Assembly: GCF_018613155.1 (NCBI RefSeq)
Contig: NZ_JAGGQU010000036.1
Location: forward strand, 1 to 64,000
Direction: 5' to 3'
From: Bacillus sp. ISL-55
Lineage (GTDB): Bacteria; Bacillota; Bacilli; Bacillales; Cytobacillaceae
DNA: 64,000 nucleotides
The translations under genes and the position numbers were made by a program. Shown here in pieces: positions 42,770 through 51,305 of this stretch (within the stretch, counting starts at the first letter, position 1; each line of letters begins with the position of its first letter). The notes under the pieces were generated by a model. The model saw only the letters and a list, made by a program, of their open reading frames with translations. It was not told where the DNA came from and made no database searches.

Positions 42770-43391
42770 TTCGGACAAATCATGAAGTTCTGGCTACTGA
42801 TTTTGGCCGAACTTGGTACTGCTTCAGACAAAATGAGCTGATTCAGCTGAGGTTTTGTCTGAACACAGGGCTACTTCGGACAAAACTAGATGATCCAGCT
42901 ACTGATTTTGGCCGAACTTGATGCCACTTCAGACAAAATGAGCTTACCCAGCTGATGTTTTGTCTGAACCTAGGGCTACTTCGGACAAAACTAGATGATC
43001 CAGCTACGATTTTGTCCGAACTTGATGCCGCTTCAGACAAAATGAGCTGATCCAGCTGAGGTTTTGTCTGAACCTAGGGCTACTTCGGACAAACCATGAA
43101 GATCAGGCTACGATTTTGGCCGAACTTGATACTGCTTCAGACAAAATGAGCTGATTGGACTGTGGCTTTGTCTGAACACAGGGCTACTTCGGACAAAACT
43201 AGATGATCTAGCTACGTTTTTGTCCGAACTTGGTACTACTTCAGACAAAATGAGCTGATCGGGCTGAGGTTTTGTCTGAACACAGGGCTACTTCGGACAA
43301 ATCATGAAGATCAGGCTACGTTTTTGTCCGAACTTGATACTACTTCAGACAAAATGAGCTGATCAGGCTTTGGTTTTGTCTGAACACAGGG
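42770..43391. repeat. Array of twelve alternating hairpins with 52-bp period
   Basis: Units start at 42770, 42823, 42875, 42928, 42980, 43032, 43084, 43136, 43188, 43240, 43292 and 43344; a degenerate thirteenth starts at 43395. Odd units begin TTCGGACAAA and end TTTTGTCCGAA or TTTTGGCCGAA; even units begin TTCAGACAAAA and end TTTGTCTGAA. Each unit is thus a hairpin of about 42 bases with an 11-bp stem, and the two types alternate, giving a 104-bp higher-order repeat. Loops carry a second conserved stretch around GATCAGCT/GATCCAGCT. No gene is encoded. Confidence 0.92.
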
Positions 43392-43473
43392 CTACTTCGA
43401 AAAAATAGAGACATAAGCTTAGAATTTTATCGGCTCCTAAGACAACTACCAATTACCGTCAGCAAACAAAAAA

Positions 43474-43508
43474 ACAGAGAAAGGGCTTATCCGCCCACTT
43501 CCTCTGTT
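43474..43508 (-). terminator. Terminator overlapping the 3' end of pbpB
   Basis: On the minus strand ACAGAG pairs with CTCTGT around an inner GGGC/GCCC stem, followed by a run of seven T. The left arm is the last codons of pbpB, so the terminator starts inside the coding sequence. Confidence 0.7.
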
Positions 43509-45697
43509 TCTTCATTTTCTTCTTCAGTTTTCAATGATTTCTCAAATTGCTGCAGCGGGGTTTCCAGCTCGACAATCAAATTTTCGCCTTCATTGATTGG
43601 TAATCCTGGCTTAAGACTTTGTTTCGTGACATAGCCGCTGCCGGCTTTGTTTAGCTTAATATCTGTAATTTGCGCCAGCTTCATTACGTCTCTGAGTGAC
43701 CAGTCTGTCATGTCTGGGTAGGTCATGACTCCAGATGCCCTGATAAAGACCTTTTCTCCTTCGAGCGCCATAATATTAGCCTTTGGCAACTGCTCAACAA
43801 CCTGGTTTCCGTCTCCTATTATCACTGTTTCAAACCCTTTGGATTCAAGCAGCTTCTTCGCTTCTGCTGCAATCAGCCCTGTTACATCTGGAACAGGACT
43901 GGAATCTGCTTTTTCCACAGTGGCAGGTTTGATATTCAAATACTGTAGACTGCTCTTCATCACAGATTTAAAAATCATAGACGTTGGTATAGAGCCTTTA
44001 AAATAATGGTCAATTTCCGGCTGCTGAACGGCGACATAGACGATCAGTTTAGGATCATCTTTTGGAGCCATTCCAAGGAATGAAAACAGATAATCGCTCG
44101 CTCCGTCTAAATAAGCCCCGTTTGCTGTTAAGTTCGCAGTACCAGTTTTACCAGCAACCTCGTATCCCTCGATGGCGTATGATTTACCAGTACCATGCTC
44201 ACCAGTAACAACCGTCCCTAAAACATCTCGGACCTGCTTTGCTGTTTCAGCTGATATAGGCTGACCAACGGACTTCGGCTCTTCCTGCGTGATCACTTCA
44301 CCAGTGTTCGGATTGACTATCTTATCAATCACACGCGGTTTCATCATCTTGCCATCATTTGCTACTGCTGTTGCAGCCTGTACCATCTGGATTGGTGTCA
44401 CTGTTGTTCCCTGACCGTATGATGTCGTGATTTTCTCAATCGGCCATCTATAAACAATAGTTCCTGCTGCTTCGTTTGGAAGGTCAATGCCTGTAGGCTG
44501 GTCAAAGCCAAAATCAGTTAAATACTCCCTGAATTTTTCTGTGCCGATTTTTTCATTTACTAGCTTTGCCACTGCTACGTTTGAGGAGCGCTGGATTCCT
44601 TCAAGATAGGTAATTGAGCCCCAGCCACTGCCGTTATGGTCGCGAATCGGCTTGGAGTTTTCGGTTACTTTATAGGATCCAGATTTATACCACTCATTCG
44701 GATTCCATTTGTTCTCCTCAATTGCAGCTGCAAGCGTGAAAATTTTCATCGTCGAACCTGGCTCGATCGGTGTTTCAACAACTTCATTATGCCAGCTTTC
44801 ATTTAAACCCTCCCTTGTCGTCGGGTGGAAGCTAGGCCGCTGTGCCATCGCAAGGATATCCCCTGTCTTCGGATCAGCGACAACTGCAATGATTTTCTTT
44901 GGCTTGTATTCCTTGTCTACACGATCAATTGCATCCTCCACGAACGTCTGGATTTTTTTATCAATCGTTAAAAAAACATTGCTGCCATCTTGGGCAGGAG
45001 TAACTTTTTTCTCACCATCAGGTAAAAGGAAGCCCCATAAATCACTTTCAAACGAAAGTGAACCATTTTTACCAGTCAATTCGTCATTAAGCGTTTTTTC
45101 AATCCCCAGCTGTCCAGAAGTAACCGTTTTATTGTCCTCTGTTTCTTCCTTTTCTACAAATCCGACTAAGTGGGATGAGAATACACCATTCGGATAGAAT
45201 CTCTTAGAATCTCGTAAAAAAGTAATCCCTGGCAGCTTTTCCTCTTCGATTTCACGTTTGGTCTGATGAGATATGTCGCGGCCGGCTTTTCCAAATTCAA
45301 CCTGCCATGCTTTTTCTTTGGTCAGACGTTTGTATATCTCCGATTCGCTCATATCTATATATTTTGCCAGTACTGCCGCGGTCTTCGCAGGGTCACTGAC
45401 ATGCTTTGGTTTCTTTTTATTCGTTGTCACAGATTCATTAAGGATAGCGACAAGCGTGTAGGCAGTTGTATCTTCAGCAACAACTTCGCCTTTTCGGTCA
45501 AAAATCGTTCCTCTTGTCGCCTCGATTACTTTTTCATTTGAATACTTCTGCTGTGCCCTTGCAGCCAGGGCTTGTCCATGTACCTCTCCAGTTACCTGGA
45601 TGGAAATGAACCTGAAAATCAAGATAAAAAAGAGCAGGCTGAATATTACGAATAATACCGCTGCTCCTGCATTCATATTTGGCTGTTTCTTGATCAT
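43487..45697 (-). CDS. pbpB: Penicillin-binding protein 2B (septal transpeptidase)
   Basis: The essential class B transpeptidase of the divisome, 736 residues. It has an N-terminal helix (residues 11-32), a dimerisation domain, and motifs STMK (in EPGSTMKIFTLAA, about residue 305), SSN (IQRSSNVAVA) and KTGTAN, followed by two PASTA domains. The ATG shares one base with the ftsL stop (TGATG). An acidic tail ends the protein. Confidence 0.96.
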   Translation of the reverse strand: MIKKQPNMNAGAAVLFVIFSLLFFILIFRFISIQVTGEVHGQALAARAQQKYSNEKVIEATRGTIFDRKGEVVAEDTTAYTLVAILNESVTTNKKKPKHVSDPAKTAAVLAKYIDMSESEIYKRLTKEKAWQVEFGKAGRDISHQTKREIEEEKLPGITFLRDSKRFYPNGVFSSHLVGFVEKEETEDNKTVTSGQLGIEKTLNDELTGKNGSLSFESDLWGFLLPDGEKKVTPAQDGSNVFLTIDKKIQTFVEDAIDRVDKEYKPKKIIAVVADPKTGDILAMAQRPSFHPTTREGLNESWHNEVVETPIEPGSTMKIFTLAAAIEENKWNPNEWYKSGSYKVTENSKPIRDHNGSGWGSITYLEGIQRSSNVAVAKLVNEKIGTEKFREYLTDFGFDQPTGIDLPNEAAGTIVYRWPIEKITTSYGQGTTVTPIQMVQAATAVANDGKMMKPRVIDKIVNPNTGEVITQEEPKSVGQPISAETAKQVRDVLGTVVTGEHGTGKSYAIEGYEVAGKTGTANLTANGAYLDGASDYLFSFLGMAPKDDPKLIVYVAVQQPEIDHYFKGSIPTSMIFKSVMKSSLQYLNIKPATVEKADSSPVPDVTGLIAAEAKKLLESKGFETVIIGDGNQVVEQLPKANIMALEGEKVFIRASGVMTYPDMTDWSLRDVMKLAQITDIKLNKAGSGYVTKQSLKPGLPINEGENLIVELETPLQQFEKSLKTEEENEETEEVGG

Positions 45698-46053
45698 CAG
45701 TTTTCCACACCTTTAACATTGTCTTCATTCAATGTTAAACCGAGCTTTTCTGTTACCTGTTTGATTCTTTCATAGGTACTTAATTCGCTAATCTGGATTT
45801 CAAGGTCACTGTTAATCTTTTGCTGCTCCTGAATATTGCCTTCAATGATTTGAATTTCTTTGTTGACTTCGTAAATGGCTGCCTGTTTTGAAACCATGAA
45901 TGTTGCGCCGAAGCAAACAATTACCCCGAAAACAAACATGAGGATTTTTTCGCCGGGCGTCAGTATCGGATTGCGCTTGACCGGTGCTTTTGCCGGTGCC
46001 TGAACAGTTTGCTGCTGTTGTTCTTGCTGCAATTTTCTAGCCAGATTGCTCAT
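45697..46053 (-). CDS. ftsL: Cell division protein FtsL
   Basis: A bitopic divisome protein of 118 residues: cytosolic glutamine-rich N terminus, one helix (about residues 35-55, ILMFVFGVIVCFGATFMV) and an extracellular leucine-zipper coiled coil (INKEIQ...IQEQQKINSDLEIQISELSTYERI). It complexes with DivIC and DivIB. The second ATG (46053) has better spacing to AGGAGGG than the first. Confidence 0.92.
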   Translation of the reverse strand: MSNLARKLQQEQQQQTVQAPAKAPVKRNPILTPGEKILMFVFGVIVCFGATFMVSKQAAIYEVNKEIQIIEGNIQEQQKINSDLEIQISELSTYERIKQVTEKLGLTLNEDNVKGVEN

Positions 46054-46085
46054 CATTTTCCCTCCTGAAAATTATATTTTAAATT

Positions 46086-47024
46086 TTATCTTTTTACTTT
46101 TTCAGCGATACGCAGTTTTGCAGATCTTGCCCTGTTATTGAACTCAAGCTCTTCCTCTGAAGGGAGAATCGGCTTTCGTGTGACCAGCTTCAACTTCGGC
46201 TGGTATTCCTCGGGAATGATTGGCAAACCTGGCGGCAGCGGCGGAGTTTCGCTCGCTTTTTTCAAGGTTACCTTACAAATCCTGTCCTCAAGTGAGTGGA
46301 AGGTGATAACACTGATCCTTCCGCCTAAAGCAAGCAGGTCAATCGCCTGTTCGAGTGATTTTTCAAAGACGCCAAGTTCATCATTAACAGCGATTCTCAC
46401 AGCCTGGAAAACCCTCTTTGCCGGGTGACCACCTTTTCTCCTTGCAGGTGCAGGAATTGCATCCTTGATCAACTCTACAAGCTCACCAGTGGTTTCAATC
46501 GGTTTGATTTCCCTTGCTGCCTCGATCTTTCTGGCAATCTGCTTTGAAAATTTCTCTTCCCCATACCGGAAAAAGATCTTGACCAATTTCTCATATGGCC
46601 ATTCATTAATGACATCGTAAGCGGACAATGGTGCGTCCTGGTCCATCCGCATATCAAGCGGAGCATCATGATGGTAGCTGAAGCCACGTTCAGGCGTGTC
46701 CAGCTGTGGAGATGAAACCCCAAGGTCATATAGCACACCGTCAACCTCAGTTACACCATGATTTTCAAGCTCTTCCTTCAGATGAAGAAAGTTGCTTTTA
46801 ATGATTGTCAGCCTGTCGCCATAAGCTGCAAGCTTTTCTTTTGCATTCGCAATTGCGATATCGTCCTGGTCAAACGCGTATAGCTTTCCTTCGTCTGAGA
46901 GCTTGGACAAAATCAATTCACTGTGGCCTGCGCCACCGAGAGTGCAATCCACATATGTACCGTCAGGCTTGATATCGAGCCCGTCTACTGTTTCTTCCAG
47001 TAAAACTGTTGTATGCTTGAACAT
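46086..47024 (-). CDS. rsmH: 16S rRNA (cytosine-1402-N4)-methyltransferase
   Basis: Methylates N4 of C1402 in 16S rRNA. The 312-residue protein starts [15 protein letters not shown] and has the SAM motif [49 protein letters not shown] and [10 protein letters not shown]. The start is ATG 47024, after GGAAAGGTGG. It lies between mraZ and ftsL as in most dcw clusters. Confidence 0.97.
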   Translation of the reverse strand: MFKHTTVLLEETVDGLDIKPDGTYVDCTLGGAGHSELILSKLSDEGKLYAFDQDDIAIANAKEKLAAYGDRLTIIKSNFLHLKEELENHGVTEVDGVLYDLGVSSPQLDTPERGFSYHHDAPLDMRMDQDAPLSAYDVINEWPYEKLVKIFFRYGEEKFSKQIARKIEAAREIKPIETTGELVELIKDAIPAPARRKGGHPAKRVFQAVRIAVNDELGVFEKSLEQAIDLLALGGRISVITFHSLEDRICKVTLKKASETPPLPPGLPIIPEEYQPKLKLVTRKPILPSEEELEFNNRARSAKLRIAEKVKR

Positions 47025-47081
47025 TATGATCCACCTTTCCAATCGAGGAGCAGGTAATATTATATCAGAATAATGTTACCC

Positions 47082-47513
47082 TTAAATATCAAATCCAATC
47101 ATATTTTCCGCAATTTCAGCAAAAGATTCCTCAGATTCTGCGAAATATTCTTCCCAGATGGCTTTGCTCCAAATTTCAATTCGATTGGAAACACCTAAAA
47201 TCACACATTCTTTCTCAAGCTTGGCGTACTGCATCAGCGGGGAAGGAATATTGACTCTCCCCTGTTTGTCAATTTCACTCTCGGTAGCACCCGAAAAGAA
47301 AAAACGGGTAAATGCTCGTGCATCTTTTTTCGTCAGTGGAAGTCCTTTGAGCTTGTCTTCGATCACTGACCATTCAGAAACGGGATAGCCAAATAAACAC
47401 TGGTCAAGCCCACGGGTAAGAATGAACATTTCTCCCAGGTTTTCACGGACCTTGGCAGGGATGATCAATCGGCCTTTGCTATCAACATTATGATGGTATT
47501 CACCCATGAACAT
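47082..47513 (-). CDS. mraZ: Transcriptional regulator MraZ
   Basis: A DNA-binding protein of 143 residues made of two SpoVT/AbrB-like halves ([26 protein letters not shown] and [22 protein letters not shown]), each with the DxxGR motif. It binds repeats in its own promoter and represses or activates the dcw operon. It is the first gene of the cluster. Start at ATG 47513, after a GGGGG-rich site. Confidence 0.97.
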   Translation of the reverse strand: MFMGEYHHNVDSKGRLIIPAKVRENLGEMFILTRGLDQCLFGYPVSEWSVIEDKLKGLPLTKKDARAFTRFFFSGATESEIDKQGRVNIPSPLMQYAKLEKECVILGVSNRIEIWSKAIWEEYFAESEESFAEIAENMIGFDI

Positions 47514-47542
47514 GCCACTACCCCCACTTTCTAAATCCAATG

Positions 47543-47567
47543 TACCACATTCCCCCACTTTTCACCA
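47543..47567 (-). promoter_or_regulatory. MraZ boxes upstream of mraZ
   Basis: On the minus strand TGGTG, TGGGG and TGGTA lie exactly 10 bases apart (47563-47567, 47553-47557, 47543-47547), each preceded by G or AG. This is the spacing known for MraZ binding (TGGGN repeats separated by 5 bases). A further TGGGG at 47522-47526 is off this spacing. Confidence 0.7.
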
Positions 47568-47642
47568 CCTTATTTTAAATATTCTCCCCCCGCCCTTGAA
47601 ATCCTCCCGGAAATCATCATTTCCATCAATTTCTTTCATTTC

Positions 47643-47862
47643 AAAAAGATGCTTTTACCTAAATGCGCCGTTTCCTTTCCTTTCGGGAAAAGAAGAGCCG
47701 CTGCTTTTAGGTTAATTCATCTCCCTCTCTCTTTACAGGAAATGCAGAACCGTTGCTTTTACCGTAATTCATCTTTCCTTCTCTTTTCAGGCAATGCAGA
47801 ACCATTGCTTTTATCGAAATTCATCTTCCTCCCTCTTTTCGGGCAATGCAGAGGTGTGACAA
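47643..47862. repeat. 52-bp tandem repeat between bshC and mraZ
   Basis: Units start at 47695, 47747 and 47799, exactly 52 bases apart, with a degenerate copy before and a truncated copy after. Each contains TTGCTTTTA, AATTCATCT, a pyrimidine-rich CCTTCTCTTTTC-type tract and GGCAATGCAGAACC; the junctions form a short GCAATG..CATTGC stem. The rest of the gap between mraZ and bshC holds the MraZ boxes and the bshC terminator. Confidence 0.85.
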
Positions 47863-47882
47863 TAATATCCCAAAGAAAAAAA

Positions 47883-47905
47883 GCTCCATCCTCCTAGGAT
47901 GAAGC
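47883..47905 (-). terminator. Terminator after bshC
   Basis: A 10-bp stem GCTTCATCCT / AGGATGGAGC (one G-U pair) with a 3-base loop, followed by a T-rich tract, 7 bases past the bshC stop. Confidence 0.8.
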
Positions 47906-47911
47906 CTGAAG

Positions 47912-49546
47912 TTACAACTTTATAATTTTGTGGGTTCCATCGAATTCATAATGAAGCTTCAGTAATCCTGGTATTAAATCCAGTCCGTACTTATTCAAAT
48001 AGTAGAATGGGTTCCAGACTCTTTCCTGCGGTGATCCGCCTGGTCTTAAAGCATTTTCCACTCTTGTGAATTTTCTCAGGATATGGTCATGTTTACGGCA
48101 AATTGCCTCTACAATTTTATCTTCCATGAATCCAACCTGCTTTATCAGGATAGATTCGTTTTTTTGCAGCATTGGCATCAGTACCGGGTCAATCCCGTTT
48201 GATTTTTCGCGGATGACTTTATATTGTTCTGTCAGATTCCTTTTTACATTCTCGAAAAGTTCTTCTACTTCTCGATCCTTTAATGAATCGATAAATTTCA
48301 ATTCATGTCCACTTGTACCTGAAATTAAAACTTCTTTCAAATCCAGATTCAGTTCTTCAAGGTCAGACTCAATCGACCTTTCAAGCAGTGTGAGGTTAAG
48401 TCTTGGAACGAGCGGAGGCATCTTAAGCCCGAAATTTTCAAAAGCGAGTTTGAGCTCGGCCCAATAAGCAATTTCACCAGGACCGCCAATGAAGGCAAGC
48501 GTTGGGAAAAGCCACTCCTGCATTAAAGGACGTGTGACGACATTATTGCTTAGCTTCTCAGGATATTCGTTCGCAATCTCCACCAGCTCATCATATGTGA
48601 AGCTTACTTCTCCATTTTTACCTGAAAATCCGCCACTTTGTGGGTCAAATTGGAGCAAAATCCGCTCGTTTACTTTTTCATCGTAAAAGAAAAGGTTCGC
48701 AGCATTTTCGTTAATATCAATCATATTCGCAAATCCTGCCGAGATTGTCTGTTCTTGCTGGACGAGAACAGCAGTTGTAACTTCACGGTGATTTTTAATT
48801 TGATTGATGAAATATTCTTTTTCCAGCCTGCGCAGCTCTTTATTTCCGGAATCCACAATCAGCAAACCTGAGTCCTTGAAAAGTTCCATGATAATCATCG
48901 CAAAAAAATCAACGAAGGATTCCGCTTTCTCCAAAGATTCTAAAGCAAATGCCAACACTTCTTTCGTGTACTTTGTTTCACCGTATGTTTCCATGATTTC
49001 TTCAACCCAGGAATAGCATAGCTCCCGGTTGATACACACTTCTGAAATCATTTTTTTCTCTAGATTCCTTTCAGGATAAACCCACTTTTCCTGCTTATTG
49101 TCCTTCATGACGTACACATGGTTAACTTCCTGGTAATCATGGTCCTCTCCGGCAATCCAGAATACGGGTACGACTGGGACGCCCAGCTCCGCCTCTTTTT
49201 GTTCAGCAAGCTTGATAATCGAAATCACTTTATGAATTGTATATAGGGGGCCAGTCAGAATACCTGCCTGCTGTCCTCCGATGACTGCAACGCTATTTTC
49301 TTTTCTGAGCTTATCAATATTGTCAATGATTTTGTCAGACTTGGCATAACGAGACATAAAGAACTGTATATGGTCTGCAAGCTCATTCCTCATAAAGCTT
49401 CTGTTTTTCAATTCATCAAGGCGATGGATATAAGATTTTTCATCTGTAAAATTATAATGAAAGAAGCTCTGCAATTCAGGGCTTCCAGCCAGGTAATCTG
49501 TCGCAAACCGGTTCGCTGCCGGAAGAGAGAGATTCAACATCTCCAT
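47912..49546 (-). CDS. bshC: Bacillithiol biosynthesis cysteine-adding enzyme
   Basis: BshC adds cysteine to GlcN-malate, the last step of bacillithiol synthesis. The 544-residue protein (YllA family) has the adenylation-like fold with GGQQAGILTGPLYTIHKVISIIKLA, PVFWIAGEDHDYQEVNHVYV, AFIGGPGEIAYWAELK and the C-terminal RPGGSPQERVWNPFYYLNKYG. Bacillithiol is the main low-molecular thiol of Bacillaceae, supporting the taxonomic call. It is separate from the mraZ operon. Confidence 0.96.
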   Translation of the reverse strand: MEMLNLSLPAANRFATDYLAGSPELQSFFHYNFTDEKSYIHRLDELKNRSFMRNELADHIQFFMSRYAKSDKIIDNIDKLRKENSVAVIGGQQAGILTGPLYTIHKVISIIKLAEQKEAELGVPVVPVFWIAGEDHDYQEVNHVYVMKDNKQEKWVYPERNLEKKMISEVCINRELCYSWVEEIMETYGETKYTKEVLAFALESLEKAESFVDFFAMIIMELFKDSGLLIVDSGNKELRRLEKEYFINQIKNHREVTTAVLVQQEQTISAGFANMIDINENAANLFFYDEKVNERILLQFDPQSGGFSGKNGEVSFTYDELVEIANEYPEKLSNNVVTRPLMQEWLFPTLAFIGGPGEIAYWAELKLAFENFGLKMPPLVPRLNLTLLERSIESDLEELNLDLKEVLISGTSGHELKFIDSLKDREVEELFENVKRNLTEQYKVIREKSNGIDPVLMPMLQKNESILIKQVGFMEDKIVEAICRKHDHILRKFTRVENALRPGGSPQERVWNPFYYLNKYGLDLIPGLLKLHYEFDGTHKIIKL

Positions 49547-49687
49547 TAGCTTGTACTTCCTTTCTCGTAAGCAATTTTCACTGTTATGAGTATAGCATTG
49601 TTTGAATTGAAAAGAAAAAAACTTTGCTTTACGAAATTTCTAAAATCAAGATTCTTTTCAATCCAGCTTAGGATCAGCTAAAAAAAA

Positions 49688-49716
49688 TGCTGGACCTCCT
49701 AATGGACGGTCCAACA
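49688..49716 (-). terminator. Terminator after the DUF3397 gene
   Basis: A 9-bp stem TGTTGGACC / GGTCCAGCA (one T-G pair) with an 11-base loop, followed by seven T on the minus strand. Confidence 0.8.
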
Positions 49717-49721
49717 CTGGA

Positions 49722-50114
49722 TTAAGCAAACAAAAATGTCAGGCGCTTAACCAAACCATACAACACAAGGACGATGTAGGCAGAAAAGAAAAGCAGGAAA
49801 TTGAAGCGCCAAAAGCCTCTGAATACTTTCGGCAGTACGATTTCCTCTTTATATTTCCAATGAACCCAGACAAATATTGCCGCAAGTAATAGCAGGATAA
49901 TCAAAATCAGCCACAGTAATGACTTTTCCCAAATAGTGATGATCAAAAAGTGGACAGACATCACCAGCAAAAAGGTGCTGAAATCAATGGCCATATTGAC
50001 CGAACGCCGATGGTTGCCTGTGATTTGCTTACTGATGATGAACACAGCGAGGTAGCCAATCATTGGAACTGTGATCAATGCGGCAACAAGTGCGGAGAAG
50101 AATCCCGGCATCAT
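49722..50114 (-). CDS. DUF3397 family membrane protein
   Basis: A 130-residue protein with four hydrophobic helices (about residues 4-26, 38-55, 60-80 and 100-125) and a short basic loop between the third and fourth. It fits the DUF3397 family, known only in Bacillaceae and without a function. It overlaps the panE-like gene by 4 bases (ATGA), so the two are co-translated. Start at ATG 50114 after GGGAGG. Confidence 0.8.
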   Translation of the reverse strand: MMPGFFSALVAALITVPMIGYLAVFIISKQITGNHRRSVNMAIDFSTFLLVMSVHFLIITIWEKSLLWLILIILLLLAAIFVWVHWKYKEEIVLPKVFRGFWRFNFLLFFSAYIVLVLYGLVKRLTFLFA

Positions 50115-51007
50115 GCTCCCTCCCTTTCGTGCTCCTTCCCCTTGATGCAATGATAATAATTATGTATTAATGGAGCTTTTATATTTTTGCTTCTAGATAA
50201 TTCGAGCAAATACCCAAGTATGGCGTCAATTTCAGTTTGTCGGCCATTTTCAATATCTTTATACATGGATGAATGGTTATTTGCCGTTTTTTCGCAAACT
50301 GTCATTAGATTTTGGAAGTACTGTTCCCGATTTGGCAAATCAAGTACATATGCACACTCATCAAACATTTGCTTAAAAATTTCAAAGTAAAATGGATTGT
50401 GGACCAGTTCACCGTTTTTAACTTTAAGAATTGCTGTCAATGGATTGATAACCGAATTGACCACCAGCTTTTTGATTAGCATCTCCTTGAAATCCGGTTC
50501 AAAGATAAACGGGAAACCCGAAGAAGATATAGTAAATAATTCTCTAAGCAGGTCATCTTCTCCTTTAAATACCGCTGTTCTTGTCACGCCCAACCCATTA
50601 TGCTGAACTGTAAAGCCGTTCTTTCTTACAGCTCCGTGTTCAACGGATCCAACATAAACTTCAGCTGTTTCCAATTCAGAAAGCAGCTTGATATGGCCAT
50701 AGCCATTTTGAAGAAAAAGGATGCTCCCTTTGGCTTTATCTTTTATATCAGATATTAAACCATCCAGCTGGTATTGCTTTACCGCGACAACTGTTAAATC
50801 ATCGTTCCCCTTCCATTCCTGGATAGGAACAGCAGTTACCTTCGCAGGAGTATGCTCTATTCCATTTTTAACAAGATGAAGACCATGTTCGTTAATAGAG
50901 TCTGCTTGTTCCCGTGTCCTTGTGTATATAGAAACATTACTGCCCATGCTCAGGTAATAAGAGAATAATAAACCTATTGATCCGCCGCCAATTATTCCTA
51001 TTTTCAT
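50111..51007 (-). CDS. panE: 2-dehydropantoate 2-reductase family protein (YlbQ type)
   Basis: An NADPH-dependent ketopantoate reductase-like protein of 298 residues, in the place of B. subtilis ylbQ. It has an N-terminal Rossmann motif MKIGIIGGGSIGLLFSYYLS, FLQNGYGH, GSVEHGAVRKNGFTVQHNGLG and the C-terminal domain with KKLVVNSVINPLTAIL containing the catalytic lysine and Asn. Its role in pantothenate synthesis is inferred from the family. Start at ATG 51007 after GTGGGG. Confidence 0.85.
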   Translation of the reverse strand: MKIGIIGGGSIGLLFSYYLSMGSNVSIYTRTREQADSINEHGLHLVKNGIEHTPAKVTAVPIQEWKGNDDLTVVAVKQYQLDGLISDIKDKAKGSILFLQNGYGHIKLLSELETAEVYVGSVEHGAVRKNGFTVQHNGLGVTRTAVFKGEDDLLRELFTISSSGFPFIFEPDFKEMLIKKLVVNSVINPLTAILKVKNGELVHNPFYFEIFKQMFDECAYVLDLPNREQYFQNLMTVCEKTANNHSSMYKDIENGRQTEIDAILGYLLELSRSKNIKAPLIHNYYHCIKGKEHEREGA

Positions 51008-51180
51008 TTGAACCCCACATCCTGTCCTAAGGGACATTCATGTCTATCGGAAAAAATTATTACATTTGACACCGATATTACAACGACTTTAGTCATATTT
51101 TAGCAGAAACTATTGCTTATTAGGAAGAAGGGATTATGGTTATTTGAATTAATTTTGATAGAACAATATCTTTTCCCCCT

Positions 51181-51223
51181 AAAAGCAAAAATGGAGACCC
51201 AATAGGATCTCCATTTTGCTTTT
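51181..51223. terminator. Bidirectional-looking terminator in the panE/carboxylase gap
   Basis: A long stem built on AAAAGCAAAAATGGAGA / TCTCCATTTTGCTTTT with a short loop, A-rich on the left and T-rich on the right. It most likely ends a plus-strand transcript or insulates panE from the carboxylase operon; both neighbours are on the minus strand, so its target is unclear. Confidence 0.75.
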
Positions 51224-51262
51224 GTCGAGGGAATTATAGATAACTACCTGGGTTGTTTAAGC

Positions 51263-51300
51263 CCAGCTCCAGCGCAGCCCCTCGAGTCACTTCCGCTTTT
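51263..51300. repeat. Deleted copy D of the dispersed palindromic element
   Basis: Reverse-orientation remnant that joins the two ends of the element: AGCTCCAGCGC, GCCCCTCGAGTC and CTTCCGCTTTT are kept while the central 15-bp hairpin and one arm are missing. It lies directly after the carboxyltransferase stop. Confidence 0.7.
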
Positions 51301-51305
51301 AGTTC

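Noticed and set aside
42843-43040. Open frame of 65 codons in the hairpin array
   Set aside because: It only translates the tandem repeat (FVRSSP repeated) and has no ribosome site.
42770-43391. Possible CRISPR array
   Set aside because: Both the arms and the sequence between them are repeated, units alternate between two types, and no cas gene is present. Unique spacers are absent.
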